From positions 2,575,581 through 2,639,580 of the forward strand of contig NZ_CP063169.1 in NCBI RefSeq assembly GCF_014960965.1: 64,000 nt of DNA, read 5' to 3'. Under the pieces are notes generated by a model. The model was not told the origin of the DNA. It did no database searches and was given only the letters and a program-made list of their open reading frames with translations. Both the position numbers and the translations under genes were made by a program. This document shows positions 16,510-25,967 of the stretch, piece by piece; position 1 is the first letter of the stretch, and each line of letters opens with the position of its first letter. Origin of the DNA: Ruania alkalisoli. Lineage in GTDB: Bacteria > Actinomycetota > Actinomycetes > Actinomycetales > Beutenbergiaceae.

Positions 16510-17343
16510 TCACGCCCTCCCGACTCCCACATTCACCAACGCCGGCAGCACTCCCCCGGGTTGGCCGTCGAAGCGTTCCCGCAGCATCCCGTTCAGCACC
16601 CTCAGCGCCTCACCACGCTGCGAGGCGTCCAGTCCGGCCACGGCCTGCGCACCCAGCGGGTTGGACGAGGTCACCTCGTCCCACAGTGTCTGCGCCGAGC
16701 CGACGGGGATCTCCCAGCGCACTGGGTGCACAGCCACCTCCTGCACTCCTGCCTGAGTGAGCGCAGCCGCGAGCGCCTCGGGGGCAGCTACCTGGAACGG
16801 AGGCGGTGGCGGATTCGTGGGTAGGCCCGCGAACCCGGGCACAGCGGAGCGCACCCCGGCGAAGAACACCCTGAGGAACTCCACTCGCGGTAGCGGACCG
16901 AACGCCGCGACCAGGACGGTGCCACCGGGCCTGGTGACGCGCACCATCTCCCCGATCGCGCGCACCAGCTGCGTGGACATCGTGACACCGTTCTGCGAGA
17001 CGCTGACGTCGTAGCTGTTGTCGGGCAGGTCGAGTGCATGCGCGTCCATCACCCGCCCATCCACGCTCACGCCTGCCTGCCGGGCACGCTCGGCCAGCAA
17101 TTCGATCATCTGCGCAGCGATGTCCACTGCTGTGACCTCGGCACCACGACGGGCCGCGGGAATCGCGAGAGCGCCGCTGCCGCAGGCGACGTCAAGCAGC
17201 CGTGTACCGGGCGTGATGTCGGCGAAGGCAAGTGCGAGCTCGCCGTTGGTGGTGGCTGCTGGAGTGATGAACTCGTCGAAGCGCGGGGCGATGGCGTCCC
17301 ACGCACCACGGACTTGTTCGAGTGTGGGTTCGATGGTGGTCAT
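16510..17343 (-). CDS. Class I SAM-dependent methyltransferase
   Basis: A 277-residue protein starting at ATG 17343 behind GAAGGAGCAGACC. Motif I reads RLLDVACGSGALAIPAARRGAEVTAVD (about residues 43-70), followed by a DAHALDLPD acidic region and a QNGVTM motif. This is the UbiE/COQ5-like fold that transfers methyl groups from S-adenosylmethionine. The substrate is unknown. It lies 72 bp downstream of the TPR-LuxR regulator on the same strand, which suggests a regulator-target pair. The C-terminal 90 residues are not distinctive. Confidence 0.85.
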   Translation of the reverse strand: MTTIEPTLEQVRGAWDAIAPRFDEFITPAATTNGELALAFADITPGTRLLDVACGSGALAIPAARRGAEVTAVDIAAQMIELLAERARQAGVSVDGRVMDAHALDLPDNSYDVSVSQNGVTMSTQLVRAIGEMVRVTRPGGTVLVAAFGPLPRVEFLRVFFAGVRSAVPGFAGLPTNPPPPPFQVAAPEALAAALTQAGVQEVAVHPVRWEIPVGSAQTLWDEVTSSNPLGAQAVAGLDASQRGEALRVLNGMLRERFDGQPGGVLPALVNVGVGRA

Positions 17344-17415
17344 GGTCTGCTCCTTCGTGTCGTATCGACGACGCTAGGGATCTGGCCACGCTGCCCTCAT
17401 CGCCCCTCCGTACCA

Positions 17416-19101
17416 TCATCGCCCCGGCTCGTGTGGTCCGTTCATGCCATCGATGAGCCCGTGGCGGTACGCCCAGGCGGTGGCCGCCGCCCGGGAGGGT
17501 AGGTCGAGCTTGCTGAAGATGTTCTGCAGGTGCCGGCGCACGGTGTGTTCGCTGATCACGAGGGCGGCCCCAATCTGCCGGTTGGTCTCGCCGGCGGCCA
17601 CGTGCACCAGAACCTGCCGCTCCCTGTCAGAGAGTCCCGACGGCGCAATGTGGGTGTGCGAGGACAGCTCGCCTGCGCGCATGCGAGCCAGCAGGTCGAG
17701 GTCCACGCTGGCTCCCATCTCGGCGAGCACTGACCGGGCAGCATCCCACTCGACGGTGGCGGAGTCGTGATCGCCGAGTGCCGTGCAGGCTGCACCGAGG
17801 TAGATGGCGGTACGTGCCGCCTCATAGGGCGCCTGGAGGTGGTGCCAGGCGATGATGGCAGCACGCAGCGCCTCGGCTGCTGCGTCCGGACGGCCCTCTG
17901 CGAGGTGCACCCTGCCACGGGCGCGGTCGCAGGTGGCTCGGAGGAAGTCGGTCTCGACGGGTGCGGCTGCATCGCAGAGCCGATCGAGGTGGTCTCGAGC
18001 CTGCTCGGGCTCGTTGCTCGTCAGCGCCACCTCCACCGCTGCGGCGAGCGTGCGGATCCGGACCGAGAGTGGCTGGGGCTCGGCGAGGACGGCTGCGAGA
18101 CCGTCCCGGGCGTCGTCGGTACGGCCTTGGGCGAGTCTCAGCAGCGCGATCCCTGGCTGCAGCGGATGGCCCCAGCGGGCGGCGTCTCGGTAGGCGGCTT
18201 CGGCGCGCTCACTCTCTCCACGCAACCGCAACAGCTCTCCCAGCTGATAGGACGCCAGGCCTTGGACGGGGTCGCCGTCTGCGCGAGCCAGGTGGCTGCG
18301 GGCGTCGTTGACCGCTTCCAGCGCCTGCGCCCAGGCGCCGCGCAGCTGAAGCAGCTCGGAGCGATGCACGAGGCACTGTCCCTGGTAGGGGTGGATCCCC
18401 TGCTGATCTGCGCACCACCGGCTCAGCCCCGTCGTCCATTCCTGTGCCCGGCGGACATCGAAGGTGTCGCGGCAGGCGAGGATGACGGCGCAGTACACGA
18501 TCCCGGCCACCAGGGGGGAGACCTCTCCGCCAGTGACGGCGACCATCGCCTCATCCAACAGCGACAGCCCGTCACCCGGCTCTCCGAGCGCCACGCGTGC
18601 CTGCCCCTGCCCCAGGCGGCCTAGGGTCGCCAGGTCGGGGTCACCTACGCCGTCGGCAATCTCGGTAATCAGGATGAACATGCTGAGGGCATCGCGTGGA
18701 CGGCCACCGTGGAGTGCCTGGAGAGCGACGGGCACCCGCAGGTAGGCGCGGGCTGCGTCGTCGGGATCATCGGCGGCGACGTGACCTGCGCGGGCGAACC
18801 AGCCGCCGCCCCGGGCGTGATCACCCGCGAGCACTAACGTCAGGCCGAGCCAGAAGGCGCAACGCACGGCCCGACCCGGATCTGATCGGGCGATCCACTC
18901 GTGGTGCGCGCGAGTCCACCCGGCTTCTGCCCGCTCGCGCTGCCCGGTCAGGTGCGCGGCGATCGCCCAGGTCTCCAGGTCGGCCGCCTCCAGCGTTCCT
19001 GCCTCGTCCGCCCTGGCGAAAGCGACGCACGCATCCCGCCAGGCACGCCGTTCGCATGCGCGCCGGGCGTCCTGGACCGGGGACGCGCCCATGGGCATCA
19101 C
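17416..19101 (-). CDS. TPR-repeat LuxR-type transcriptional regulator
   Basis: A 561-residue protein. Most of its length (about residues 10-480) is alpha-helical, Ala/Arg-rich repeat sequence of the TPR kind. The last 70 residues form a LuxR HTH: LSDRERQVLVHVAAGETNRQ, then GAALVISEHTVRRHLQNIFS. No P-loop is visible, so it differs from full MalT/LAL regulators by lacking the ATPase domain. It probably activates adjacent genes, such as the downstream methyltransferase gene or the divergent mycothiol dehydrogenase gene. Starts GTG 19101, ATG 19098 and ATG 19092 are all possible, and none has a clear ribosome site. Confidence 0.85.
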   Translation of the reverse strand: MMPMGASPVQDARRACERRAWRDACVAFARADEAGTLEAADLETWAIAAHLTGQRERAEAGWTRAHHEWIARSDPGRAVRCAFWLGLTLVLAGDHARGGGWFARAGHVAADDPDDAARAYLRVPVALQALHGGRPRDALSMFILITEIADGVGDPDLATLGRLGQGQARVALGEPGDGLSLLDEAMVAVTGGEVSPLVAGIVYCAVILACRDTFDVRRAQEWTTGLSRWCADQQGIHPYQGQCLVHRSELLQLRGAWAQALEAVNDARSHLARADGDPVQGLASYQLGELLRLRGESERAEAAYRDAARWGHPLQPGIALLRLAQGRTDDARDGLAAVLAEPQPLSVRIRTLAAAVEVALTSNEPEQARDHLDRLCDAAAPVETDFLRATCDRARGRVHLAEGRPDAAAEALRAAIIAWHHLQAPYEAARTAIYLGAACTALGDHDSATVEWDAARSVLAEMGASVDLDLLARMRAGELSSHTHIAPSGLSDRERQVLVHVAAGETNRQIGAALVISEHTVRRHLQNIFSKLDLPSRAAATAWAYRHGLIDGMNGPHEPGR

Positions 19102-19202
19102 CGTAGCGCTGGACCGCGGTCACCGCGACGGAGCGGGCGGTCTCCGGCTGGGCCGCACGAACGTTAGGCTCGCCCCGGAAGAGCCACGTCGCAGGAGGCA
19201 GC

Positions 19203-20303
19203 ATGCAGCAGGTCAAGGCAGTGATCGCACGGAGCAAGGCTGCTCCGGTCGAGTTGGTCACCATCAATGTTCCCGATCCGGGGCCGGGCGAAGCCGTGGT
19301 CGCCGTCCAGGCGTGCGGGGTGTGCCACACAGACCTGCACTACCGCGAGGGCGGGATCAACGACGAGTTCCCGTTCCTGCTCGGGCACGAGGCAGCCGGT
19401 GTGGTGGAGGCGGTCGGCGAGGGCGTCACCTCGGTGGCTCCCGGGGACTTCGTCGTGCTGAACTGGCGCGCTGTGTGCGGGCAGTGCCGGGCCTGCAACC
19501 GAGGTCAGGCGCAGTACTGCTTCGCCACGCACAACGCCACCCAGAAGATGACCCTCGAGGACGGCACCGAACTGAGCCCGGCTCTGGGCATCGGAGCCTT
19601 CGCCGAAAAGACACTCGTGGCGGCGGGCCAGTGCACGAAAGTCGACCCGTCGGCGCGGCCGGCGGCGGTCGGGCTGCTCGGCTGCGGCGTGATGGCCGGG
19701 ATCGGTGCTGCGATCAACACCGGCGCCGTCACCCGCGGCAAATCGGTCGCCGTGATCGGTTGTGGTGGCGTGGGTGCCGCCGCGATCGCCGGATCCGCGC
19801 TCGCCGGCGCCAGCCCGATCATCGCGGTCGACATCGACGACTCCAAGCTCGAGAAGGCCACGACGCTCGGTGCGACCCACACGGTCAACTCCTCCCAGGA
19901 GGACCCGGTGGAGGCCATCAAGCGCATCAGCGCCGCGACCTACCCCGGCGCTGAGGGTGCGGACGTGGTGATCGAAGCGGTCGGGCGCCCGGAGACCTGG
20001 AAGCAGGCCTTCTACGCGCGTGATCTGGCCGGCACAGTGGTGCTGGTGGGCGTTCCCACCCCGGACATGCAGGTGCCGGAGATCCCGCTGATCGACGTCT
20101 TCGGCCGCGGCGGGGCGCTGAAGTCCAGCTGGTACGGGGACTGCCTGCCCAGCCGGGACTTCCCGATGCTCGTGGACCTCTACCAGCAGGGGCGCCTCGA
20201 TCTGGACGCCTTCGTCACCGAGGAGATCGGCATCGACGGCGTGGAAGCCGCGTTCGAGAAGATGCATCACGGCAACGTGCTGCGTTCGGTGGTGGTGCTC
20301 TGA
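19203..20303 (+). CDS. mscR: S-(hydroxymethyl)mycothiol dehydrogenase
   Basis: A 366-residue zinc alcohol dehydrogenase of class III type. The catalytic zinc site is CGVCHTD (C41) with GHEAAG (H62, E63). The structural zinc lobe is [15 protein letters not shown] (C92, C95, C98, C106). The NAD fold carries [29 protein letters not shown] and the overall pattern match the mycothiol-dependent formaldehyde dehydrogenase, which oxidises S-hydroxymethyl-mycothiol. An AGGAGGCAGC site precedes ATG 19203. Its stop overlaps the next ATG by one base, tying it to an MBL-fold hydrolase. The product implies that the host makes mycothiol. Confidence 0.92.
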   Translation: MQQVKAVIARSKAAPVELVTINVPDPGPGEAVVAVQACGVCHTDLHYREGGINDEFPFLLGHEAAGVVEAVGEGVTSVAPGDFVVLNWRAVCGQCRACNRGQAQYCFATHNATQKMTLEDGTELSPALGIGAFAEKTLVAAGQCTKVDPSARPAAVGLLGCGVMAGIGAAINTGAVTRGKSVAVIGCGGVGAAAIAGSALAGASPIIAVDIDDSKLEKATTLGATHTVNSSQEDPVEAIKRISAATYPGAEGADVVIEAVGRPETWKQAFYARDLAGTVVLVGVPTPDMQVPEIPLIDVFGRGGALKSSWYGDCLPSRDFPMLVDLYQQGRLDLDAFVTEEIGIDGVEAAFEKMHHGNVLRSVVVL

Positions 20304-20914
20304 TGGTGGCGCGCGTGGACCATGCCGTCACCAGCGGCACGTTCAGCCTGGACGGCGGCACCTTCGAGGTCGACAACAACGTCTGGGTGGTCGGGGACGA
20401 CACCGAGTGCGTGGTGATCGATGCGCCGCACTCGGTGGAGGACATCCTGGCCGTGGTGGGTGAGCGGACGGTCACGGCGATCGTGTGCACCCACGCCCAC
20501 GATGATCATGTGCGCGTGGCACCTGACCTGGCCGAGCGGACCGGAGCTCCGATCTGGCTGCACCCGGACGACGAGCCGCTGTGGGAGCTCACCCACGCCT
20601 CCCACCGGTGGGACGACAACCTGGCCGACGGTCAGGAGATCACGGTCGCGGGCACCACGTTGCAGGTGCTGCACACCCCGGGTCACGCGCCCGGGGGTGT
20701 GTGCCTGTACGCGCCGGACCTCGGCTGTGTCTTCACCGGCGACACGTTGTTCAACGGTGGTCCGGGTGCCACGGGCCGGTCCTTCTCGGACCTGCCCACG
20801 CTCGAGGCCTCGATCCGGGCGAAGCTGTTCGCCCTGCCGGAGGAGACGGTGGTGCACACCGGTCACGGGGAGGACACCACCATCGGCGCGGAGGCGGAGA
20901 ACCTGGGCCGGTGA
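20303..20914 (+). CDS. MBL-fold metallo-hydrolase coupled to the mycothiol dehydrogenase
   Basis: A 203-residue protein with the metallo-beta-lactamase metal motif THAHDDH, then HTPGHAPGG, FTGDTLF and a final HTGHGEDT. This is the glyoxalase II-like branch. Its ATG shares the final A of the preceding gene's TGA, so translation is coupled. Hydrolases of this type next to the mycothiol dehydrogenase are thought to hydrolyse the S-formyl-mycothiol product or a related thioester. That role is inferred from context. Confidence 0.87.
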   Translation: MVARVDHAVTSGTFSLDGGTFEVDNNVWVVGDDTECVVIDAPHSVEDILAVVGERTVTAIVCTHAHDDHVRVAPDLAERTGAPIWLHPDDEPLWELTHASHRWDDNLADGQEITVAGTTLQVLHTPGHAPGGVCLYAPDLGCVFTGDTLFNGGPGATGRSFSDLPTLEASIRAKLFALPEETVVHTGHGEDTTIGAEAENLGR

Positions 20915-20978
20915 GGTCCGTCGCCGGTACACCAGGCTGCCCACGACGGCGTCCCCCCGGTAACGCCGCCCCCTCACT

Positions 20979-21425
20979 GTGAGCAGCTCGCCCGAGCAAC
21001 GCCCCGGGCAGGGGTGGCGTTCATGGCGCACCCTCGGCGCCTGGGCGCTGGGACTGGTGGTGCTCACCACGTGCCTGCTCCTGGGAGAGGTGCTGGTCGC
21101 CGTCAGTGGGCTACGCCTTCCGGGCACGGTGGTGGGCCTGATCCTGGCGGTGGGGGTGCTTGCGCTGGTGCACCGGGGCACCAGGACCACGGCCCGGGTG
21201 GTACGGGAGTCGACTCTCACGGTTGCGCGGCCGGCGAACCGGCACCTGCAGCTGTTCTTCCTGCCTGCGGCGGTCGGGATCACCAGCAGCGTCGCGCGGG
21301 TGGCTGAGCATCTGCTGCCGATCGGACTCGCGCTGGTGTCGACCTTCCTCGTTCTGCTGATCGGGATCGGCCTGCTCGCCCAGCGGCTGCTGCGGGCGGA
21401 CGGCGCGCGGGGACCGGGACGGTGA
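20979..21425 (+). CDS. lrgA: LrgA/CidA-family membrane protein
   Basis: A 148-residue protein from GTG 20979 with four hydrophobic segments. RLPGTVVGLILAVGVLALV and LQLFFLPAAVGI are the family's conserved helices. CidA/LrgA proteins are holin-like and act with LrgB-type partners in murein hydrolase control, overflow metabolism or small-metabolite transport. It overlaps the lrgB-like gene by 4 bp (GTGA), forming the normal gene pair. No LytSR-type regulator is nearby. Confidence 0.88.
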   Translation: MSSSPEQRPGQGWRSWRTLGAWALGLVVLTTCLLLGEVLVAVSGLRLPGTVVGLILAVGVLALVHRGTRTTARVVRESTLTVARPANRHLQLFFLPAAVGITSSVARVAEHLLPIGLALVSTFLVLLIGIGLLAQRLLRADGARGPGR

Positions 21426-22114
21426 CGGCGGCGGCACTGGAGATGGTCGTGTCGACCGGAGGCACGGTGCTTGCCTACCTGGCCGCACTGTGGCTGTATC
21501 GCCGCTGCGGTCGCCACCCACTCCTCTCCCCCGTGGTGACCGCCACGCTGGTGCTGACCCTGATCCTGGAGCTGACCGGCACTGCGTACCCGGACTATCT
21601 CGGCGCCGTGCTGCCGTTGACGATCGGCCTGGCGCTGGCAACGGTGGCGCTGGCGGTGCCACTGCACACGGCGAGTAGCGCGCTGCTGCCATTGTGGCCG
21701 CGGCTGCTGGTGTTGTTCGGGTGTGCTGCAGCGCTGGCGATCACCCTCGCTACCGTGCCGCTCGCCGTCGCCGGAAGCCCGGACGATGTCTTGGCCTCGG
21801 CCCTCCCGCTATCGGTCACCACCCCGGTCACGGTGGAGATCTCGGCTCTCATCGGTGGCGACCCCTCGCTCTCCGCCGGGTTGGCGATCTGCTCCGGCAT
21901 CCTCGGCGCGGTGCTGGCACCGCGGCTGCTGACCCTCGTCGGTGTGCACGACCCGCGCGCCCGCGGAATCGCCATCGGCGTCACCTCCCACGGGATCGGT
22001 ACCTCGCGGGTGTTGCTGGACGAACCGGAGACGGGAGCGTGGTCGAGCGCGGCGATGGTGGTGCATGCCTTGGTGATGACGGCCGCGGTGCCGTTGGTGG
22101 CGCGGCTGCTCTAG
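21422..22114 (+). CDS. lrgB: LrgB-family membrane protein
   Basis: A 230-residue, very hydrophobic protein with about six to seven helices. HPLLSPVVTATLVL, SLPLSVTTPVTVEISALIGG-like sequence (about residues 125-145) and GVTSHGIGTSRVL are LrgB/CidB signatures. In plants and bacteria the family exports glycolate or pyruvate, or modulates autolysis. It is partnered with the LrgA-like product and ends 4 bp from the convergent DUF6318 gene, with no room for a separate terminator. Confidence 0.88.
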   Translation: MTAAALEMVVSTGGTVLAYLAALWLYRRCGRHPLLSPVVTATLVLTLILELTGTAYPDYLGAVLPLTIGLALATVALAVPLHTASSALLPLWPRLLVLFGCAAALAITLATVPLAVAGSPDDVLASALPLSVTTPVTVEISALIGGDPSLSAGLAICSGILGAVLAPRLLTLVGVHDPRARGIAIGVTSHGIGTSRVLLDEPETGAWSSAAMVVHALVMTAAVPLVARLL

Positions 22115-22118
22115 GGGG

Positions 22119-22781
22119 TCAATCCTGGTCGATCAACGAGTGCTCTGGCGCCACCTCCGCGATGTCGAGCACCAACCAGTCACCATCGGCCCAGTCGAGC
22201 GTGACGCGGATGATCCGTTCCGCCGGGTCCGTGGCGCCAGCGGTATTCGGCTGCGTGAAGACCATCCGTGAGCGGACAACCACGTCCAGGTCCACCCAGT
22301 AGGTGTCGGGCGTGTCGGCCAGCGCAGCCTCGGCGTATCGTCCGACGATCTCGCCGTCGGTGGCATACCCGCCATTGGCGTAGAGGTCGGCCACCTCCTC
22401 GCGCAGGACGACGCAGAACTCACACTCCTCGGCGACGATCGCGTCCCATGGGCCAAGATCGCCGGTGTGCCAGCTGTAGCCGTAGAGCTCGGTGACATGC
22501 ACGGCGACGTCGATCGCGGTCTGGATGGAGTTCGATCCCATCGATGCCGGGCGCTCTGGGACGGCAATCTCCGGACGCGCAGTCGGCGCGCCGGTACTCG
22601 TACTCGCTCCAGCGGTGGTCTGCGGCGCTCTCGACCCAGCCGTGGGACTTCCGGGGGCGGAGGACCGTTGCGCCGGATCACCGGGGGTGCACGCAGTGAG
22701 CAGCAGCAGCCCCAGCAGCAGAGCAGACAGCGTGCCCCGAGCGGCTCCTGTGATCGGTGAGTTCCTTGTCTTCGGCGTCAT
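22119..22781 (-). CDS. DUF6318-family secreted lipoprotein (copy A)
   Basis: A 220-residue lipoprotein: a signal peptide with lipobox LTAC (about residues 28-31), a Pro/Thr/Ser/Ala linker to about residue 75, then a domain with IQTAIDVAVHVTELYGYSWH and WDAIVAEECEFC. Two cysteines are spaced C-x2-C-like within that domain. The fold resembles small NTF2-like export-side domains, but no function is established. It is paralogous to the gene at 31317-31955. A TTATCCACAGG motif lies about 32 bp upstream of the start, as in the paralogue. A role outside the membrane is the only safe statement. Confidence 0.75.
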   Translation of the reverse strand: MTPKTRNSPITGAARGTLSALLLGLLLLTACTPGDPAQRSSAPGSPTAGSRAPQTTAGASTSTGAPTARPEIAVPERPASMGSNSIQTAIDVAVHVTELYGYSWHTGDLGPWDAIVAEECEFCVVLREEVADLYANGGYATDGEIVGRYAEAALADTPDTYWVDLDVVVRSRMVFTQPNTAGATDPAERIIRVTLDWADGDWLVLDIAEVAPEHSLIDQD

Positions 22782-22850
22782 GCGCCCCAGCCTGCCTGAG
22801 CAGGAGGACCTCCCGCAGAACCCTGTGGATAACCTTCGATCAGACGAGAT

Positions 22851-23837
22851 TCACGGTGCCGGTGGCCGGCAGATCAGCACCTCGCCATCCCCAGTGAGCG
22901 TCAGTTCTCCCGCGGCGTGCGGTGCCACCGCGGTGGCACCCTGCCGAAGCGCGGTCGTCCCGGCGGCATCCGTCACTTCGATCTGCCCCTCCAGCACGAT
23001 CACGACGGCGAACCCCGCCTCCACCTGCACCTCACCCTGGACGCGTTCGCGCCCCAGGCGGAAGTACGGGTCGGCCGCCGCCGGGAACACCGACGGCCCG
23101 TAGCCGGCCGGGCGCACGAGCTCAGCCATCTCCTGCGGTGTGCGGGCGCGACGTTCCATCGCCTGCAGTGCCAGGTCGTACCCGATCCCGAGGTGACCGT
23201 CCTTCGGCCCGTCGATCGGGTAGCCCTTCCATTCGAGCATCAGCGAGAAGTCCTCCGGCTCCTGCAGTTCCACCAGGAACAATCCACCGCCGATGGCATG
23301 CAGCACCCCGGCAGGGACCAGCACCACATCGCCGGGATTCACCTGCACCTCGTGCATGAGTCCGAGGATCTCCTCGGCGTCCTGGCGCTCCAGGACGCCG
23401 GCGAGCTCGTCCGCGGTGAGGTCCTGCTTCAGGCCCAGGTGCAGGCTGCCGCCGGTGAGCAGGAACCACGCCTCGGTCTTCCCGTGCGGTGCCGCGAAGT
23501 GCGCCTTGGCGAACGCGCGGTCGGGGTGGGCGTGCACCGGCAGCCGCTCCCCCGCATCCAGCAGTTTGACCAGCACCATCGCGTCCGCTCCGTAGGCGGC
23601 CACGTGGTCGGCGCCGAGCCACCACTCGGGCTCGGCCTCGATGGCGTCCTTCAGCAGCCGCCCGTCCGGTAGCCGGGTGAGCCCCACCGGCGCCTCGCCA
23701 TAGACGCAGGTCATCGAGCCGACCCAGTCCTCGGGTTCGTACTCGCCGACCCCGGCCTCGCCGCGCAGGTCCGCGAGGCTGCGTCCGCCTCGGTAGAAGC
23801 GCTCGGGTGGCCGGTTGGCAGCAACCTCGATGATCAC
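22851..23837 (-). CDS. manA: Type I mannose-6-phosphate isomerase
   Basis: A 328-residue cupin-fold enzyme starting at GTG 23837, which overlaps the upstream kinase stop by 4 bp; the longer in-frame extension is non-coding. Metal-site stretches include LPVHAHPDRAFAKAHF, then GKTEAWFLLTGG, then VPAGVLHAIGGGLFLVELQE. It interconverts mannose-6-P and fructose-6-P, or acts on a related sugar phosphate. As the last gene of the operon with an ADP-dependent kinase and class II aldolase, it would feed a hexose-6-P into phosphofructokinase/aldolase cleavage. The imported sugar is not identified. Confidence 0.85.
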   Translation of the reverse strand: MIIEVAANRPPERFYRGGRSLADLRGEAGVGEYEPEDWVGSMTCVYGEAPVGLTRLPDGRLLKDAIEAEPEWWLGADHVAAYGADAMVLVKLLDAGERLPVHAHPDRAFAKAHFAAPHGKTEAWFLLTGGSLHLGLKQDLTADELAGVLERQDAEEILGLMHEVQVNPGDVVLVPAGVLHAIGGGLFLVELQEPEDFSLMLEWKGYPIDGPKDGHLGIGYDLALQAMERRARTPQEMAELVRPAGYGPSVFPAAADPYFRLGRERVQGEVQVEAGFAVVIVLEGQIEVTDAAGTTALRQGATAVAPHAAGELTLTGDGEVLICRPPAP

Positions 23838-25039
23838 GCGTTCACTCCTTCGCTGTGTCGCTCGCCGGCGTACGCCGCGAGCAGGCCGCCGACGAAAGTG
23901 TCGCCGAGGCCGATGGTGGTGGGGGTGTCGGTGCGCAGGTCGAGCGCCGGTACGCATGTGACGTCGCCGGCCTGCTCCAGCTGATGGGCTACGACGGCGG
24001 AGCCTGCCTGCACGGGAAGGGCCGCCGTCCGTTCATGGTCGGCTCGGGTGGCGCCGTCGCCGACGAGGTAGCGCGTCCCCGCGGCCACGACACCCGCCCG
24101 CAAGGCCGGGCGCAGCTGCTGTGCCAGCGGCCCGAGGGCGGCGGCCCAGTGCTGGGTGTGCACCACGAGGGTGCGTGCGCCGATCTGGGTCTGCGCCTCC
24201 CGCAGGGCTCCCTCGACGGCGCCCGCGTCGTTCAGATCGACGGTCCGGCCCAGGTGGCCGAACAGCTCGTCCTCGTTCATGCTGATGACGTCGGCGAGCT
24301 CGGCCATGGCGGCGAGCACCTGCTTGCCCAGGGCAGGCACGTGCTGGCCGGCGTCCTCGAAGAAGACCAGTGCGCCGTCGGGCATCTTCTCGATGACGCG
24401 GGCGACGCGCCGCAGGCGGTCGGTCACGAGGCCGGCATCCTGCATGCTGTTCAGGCCGGTGACCAGCAGCACGTTCAGCGAGGGCGCAACCTGCTCGATC
24501 TCATCGCTGAGCACCAGATCCCGGTTGGGCGGGTCGTTGACGTAAATGAGGCGGTTCGCCTTCGGCGCCGTCACCGCCAGCCGGTCGGTGCGCACGTGGG
24601 CGCCCCGCGGGAACTGCACGATCAGGTGCGGGTCGAGGGAGTCCTCACTCGCACTGCTCAGGCGGTGCACACCCGCGGGGAGCAGGTCACGCATGATGTC
24701 GTTGGTACTGACCAGGTGCACCATGCTGGGGATCCCGAGGGTCTGCATGACCAGGGCGGCGCGGATACCGGTGCCGCCGAGGGTCCAGCTGTGGTCGAAT
24801 CTGGCCGGGAACGTCTCCAGCACGGAGGCGGAGGCCACGAATCGCTCCCCGCCGTGCCCGGCGCGAGCGAAGGCGAGGATGGAGATCACCAGACTGCGTT
24901 CGTCGGTGATCTCGATTGCGGTGTCGAGCTCGTGGTCGGCGATGCCGTGCTCAACCGCGAGGCGGGTGAGCACGGCATCGTCCCAGGTGATCTCGACGTC
25001 GACGTTGCCGCCGAATCCGAGAAGAACCTCCGGCGTCAT
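23834..25039 (-). CDS. ADP-dependent glucokinase/phosphofructokinase family sugar kinase
   Basis: A 401-residue ribokinase-superfamily protein. LLGFGGNVDVEI lies near the N-terminus, GGTGIRAALVMQTLGIPSMV forms the substrate loop, ISMNEDEL is the NxxE-type metal motif and GLGDTFVGG (377-385) carries the catalytic Asp380. The pattern matches the ADP-dependent kinase family best known from archaea, which also occurs in some bacteria. The likely reaction is phosphorylation of fructose-6-P or a related ketose phosphate before aldolase cleavage. It sits 3 bp downstream of the aldolase gene and overlaps the isomerase gene. Nucleotide specificity (ADP or ATP) cannot be read from sequence alone. Confidence 0.8.
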   Translation of the reverse strand: MTPEVLLGFGGNVDVEITWDDAVLTRLAVEHGIADHELDTAIEITDERSLVISILAFARAGHGGERFVASASVLETFPARFDHSWTLGGTGIRAALVMQTLGIPSMVHLVSTNDIMRDLLPAGVHRLSSASEDSLDPHLIVQFPRGAHVRTDRLAVTAPKANRLIYVNDPPNRDLVLSDEIEQVAPSLNVLLVTGLNSMQDAGLVTDRLRRVARVIEKMPDGALVFFEDAGQHVPALGKQVLAAMAELADVISMNEDELFGHLGRTVDLNDAGAVEGALREAQTQIGARTLVVHTQHWAAALGPLAQQLRPALRAGVVAAGTRYLVGDGATRADHERTAALPVQAGSAVVAHQLEQAGDVTCVPALDLRTDTPTTIGLGDTFVGGLLAAYAGERHSEGVNA

Positions 25040-25042
25040 GCC

Positions 25043-25933
25043 TCAGACCCGCGCCTGCACGCCGCTGATTCCCGGCACGCTGGAGGCCTGGCCATCGGCG
25101 CCGAAGAGCCGGATCTTGTGGGCGGCGACCTCCTTCATCGCCTCGATGCAGCGGGGCTGGATGGCGTTGGGTTCGCGCACCTTCGGATCCGCCAGCACGG
25201 CGCGCATCTCGTTGTGGTAGGCGACCTTGATGTCACTGGAGATGTTGATCTTGTTGATGCCGAGCTTGGCGGCCTGGCCGATCTCGGCGTCCGGGTTGCC
25301 CGAGCCACCGTGCAGCACGAGCGGGATCTGCACGGCCGCCTTGATCTCACGCAGCAGGTCGATCTTGATCTCCGGGGTGATCTCGGGCGGGAAAAGCCCG
25401 TGGGAGGTGCCGATGGCCACGGCGAGGCTGTCCACACCGGTCTGGCGGATGAACTCGACCGCTTCCTCCGGGGTGGTGTAGATGATTTCCTTGGCGCCTG
25501 CCTCGCCGTAGCTGTCCGCGGCGCCGATCGTGCCGAGCTCGGCCTCCACGCTCACGCCGACAGCGTGCGCGGTCTCGACGACCTTCTTGGTGATCCGCAC
25601 GTTCTCCTCGAAGGAGTCCATCGACCGGTCGATCATGACCGAGGTGAATCCGACCTGGATGGCGGTGAGCATCTGCTCGTAGCTGGCGCCGTGGTCCCAG
25701 TGGATGGCGACCGGGATACTCGAGCGGTGCGCCCGCTCCCGGATGGCTGCCACGGCGTCGCGGCCGAAGTGGGCGAGCTCGTCGGGGTGGATCGCCGCGA
25801 TCAAGGGGGCCTGCTCGGCTTCGCTGATCTCCATGATCCCGTTGAACATGGCGTAGTCGCTGACGTTGAACGCCGGAACGGCGTAGTTTCCCTCGTGGGC
25901 TGCGGTCAGCAGGGCGTTTCCGGTGGTGAGCAC
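25043..25933 (-). CDS. Class II ketose-bisphosphate aldolase (FbaA/GatY-like)
   Basis: A 296-residue zinc aldolase starting at GTG 25933 with AAGGAGAAAGT upstream. Conserved elements are YAVPAFNVSDY, the zinc motif VAIHWDHGASYEQ, VEAELGTIGA, AIGTSHGLF and VLHGGSGNPD. It cleaves fructose- or tagatose-1,6-bisphosphate to triose phosphates. In this operon it acts after the ADP-dependent kinase product. The length and motifs fit the GatY/KbaY branch that handles ketose bisphosphates in sugar-alcohol or unusual hexose catabolism, so the physiological substrate may not be fructose-1,6-bisphosphate. Confidence 0.88.
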   Translation of the reverse strand: MLTTGNALLTAAHEGNYAVPAFNVSDYAMFNGIMEISEAEQAPLIAAIHPDELAHFGRDAVAAIRERAHRSSIPVAIHWDHGASYEQMLTAIQVGFTSVMIDRSMDSFEENVRITKKVVETAHAVGVSVEAELGTIGAADSYGEAGAKEIIYTTPEEAVEFIRQTGVDSLAVAIGTSHGLFPPEITPEIKIDLLREIKAAVQIPLVLHGGSGNPDAEIGQAAKLGINKINISSDIKVAYHNEMRAVLADPKVREPNAIQPRCIEAMKEVAAHKIRLFGADGQASSVPGISGVQARV

Positions 25934-25967
25934 ACTTTCTCCTTGTGGTGGTGGTGAATTCGATCGG

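Noticed and set aside
23855-25957. A 700-residue plus-strand open frame
   Set aside because: It is a third-position GC shadow across two well-supported minus-strand genes (ADP-dependent kinase and aldolase).
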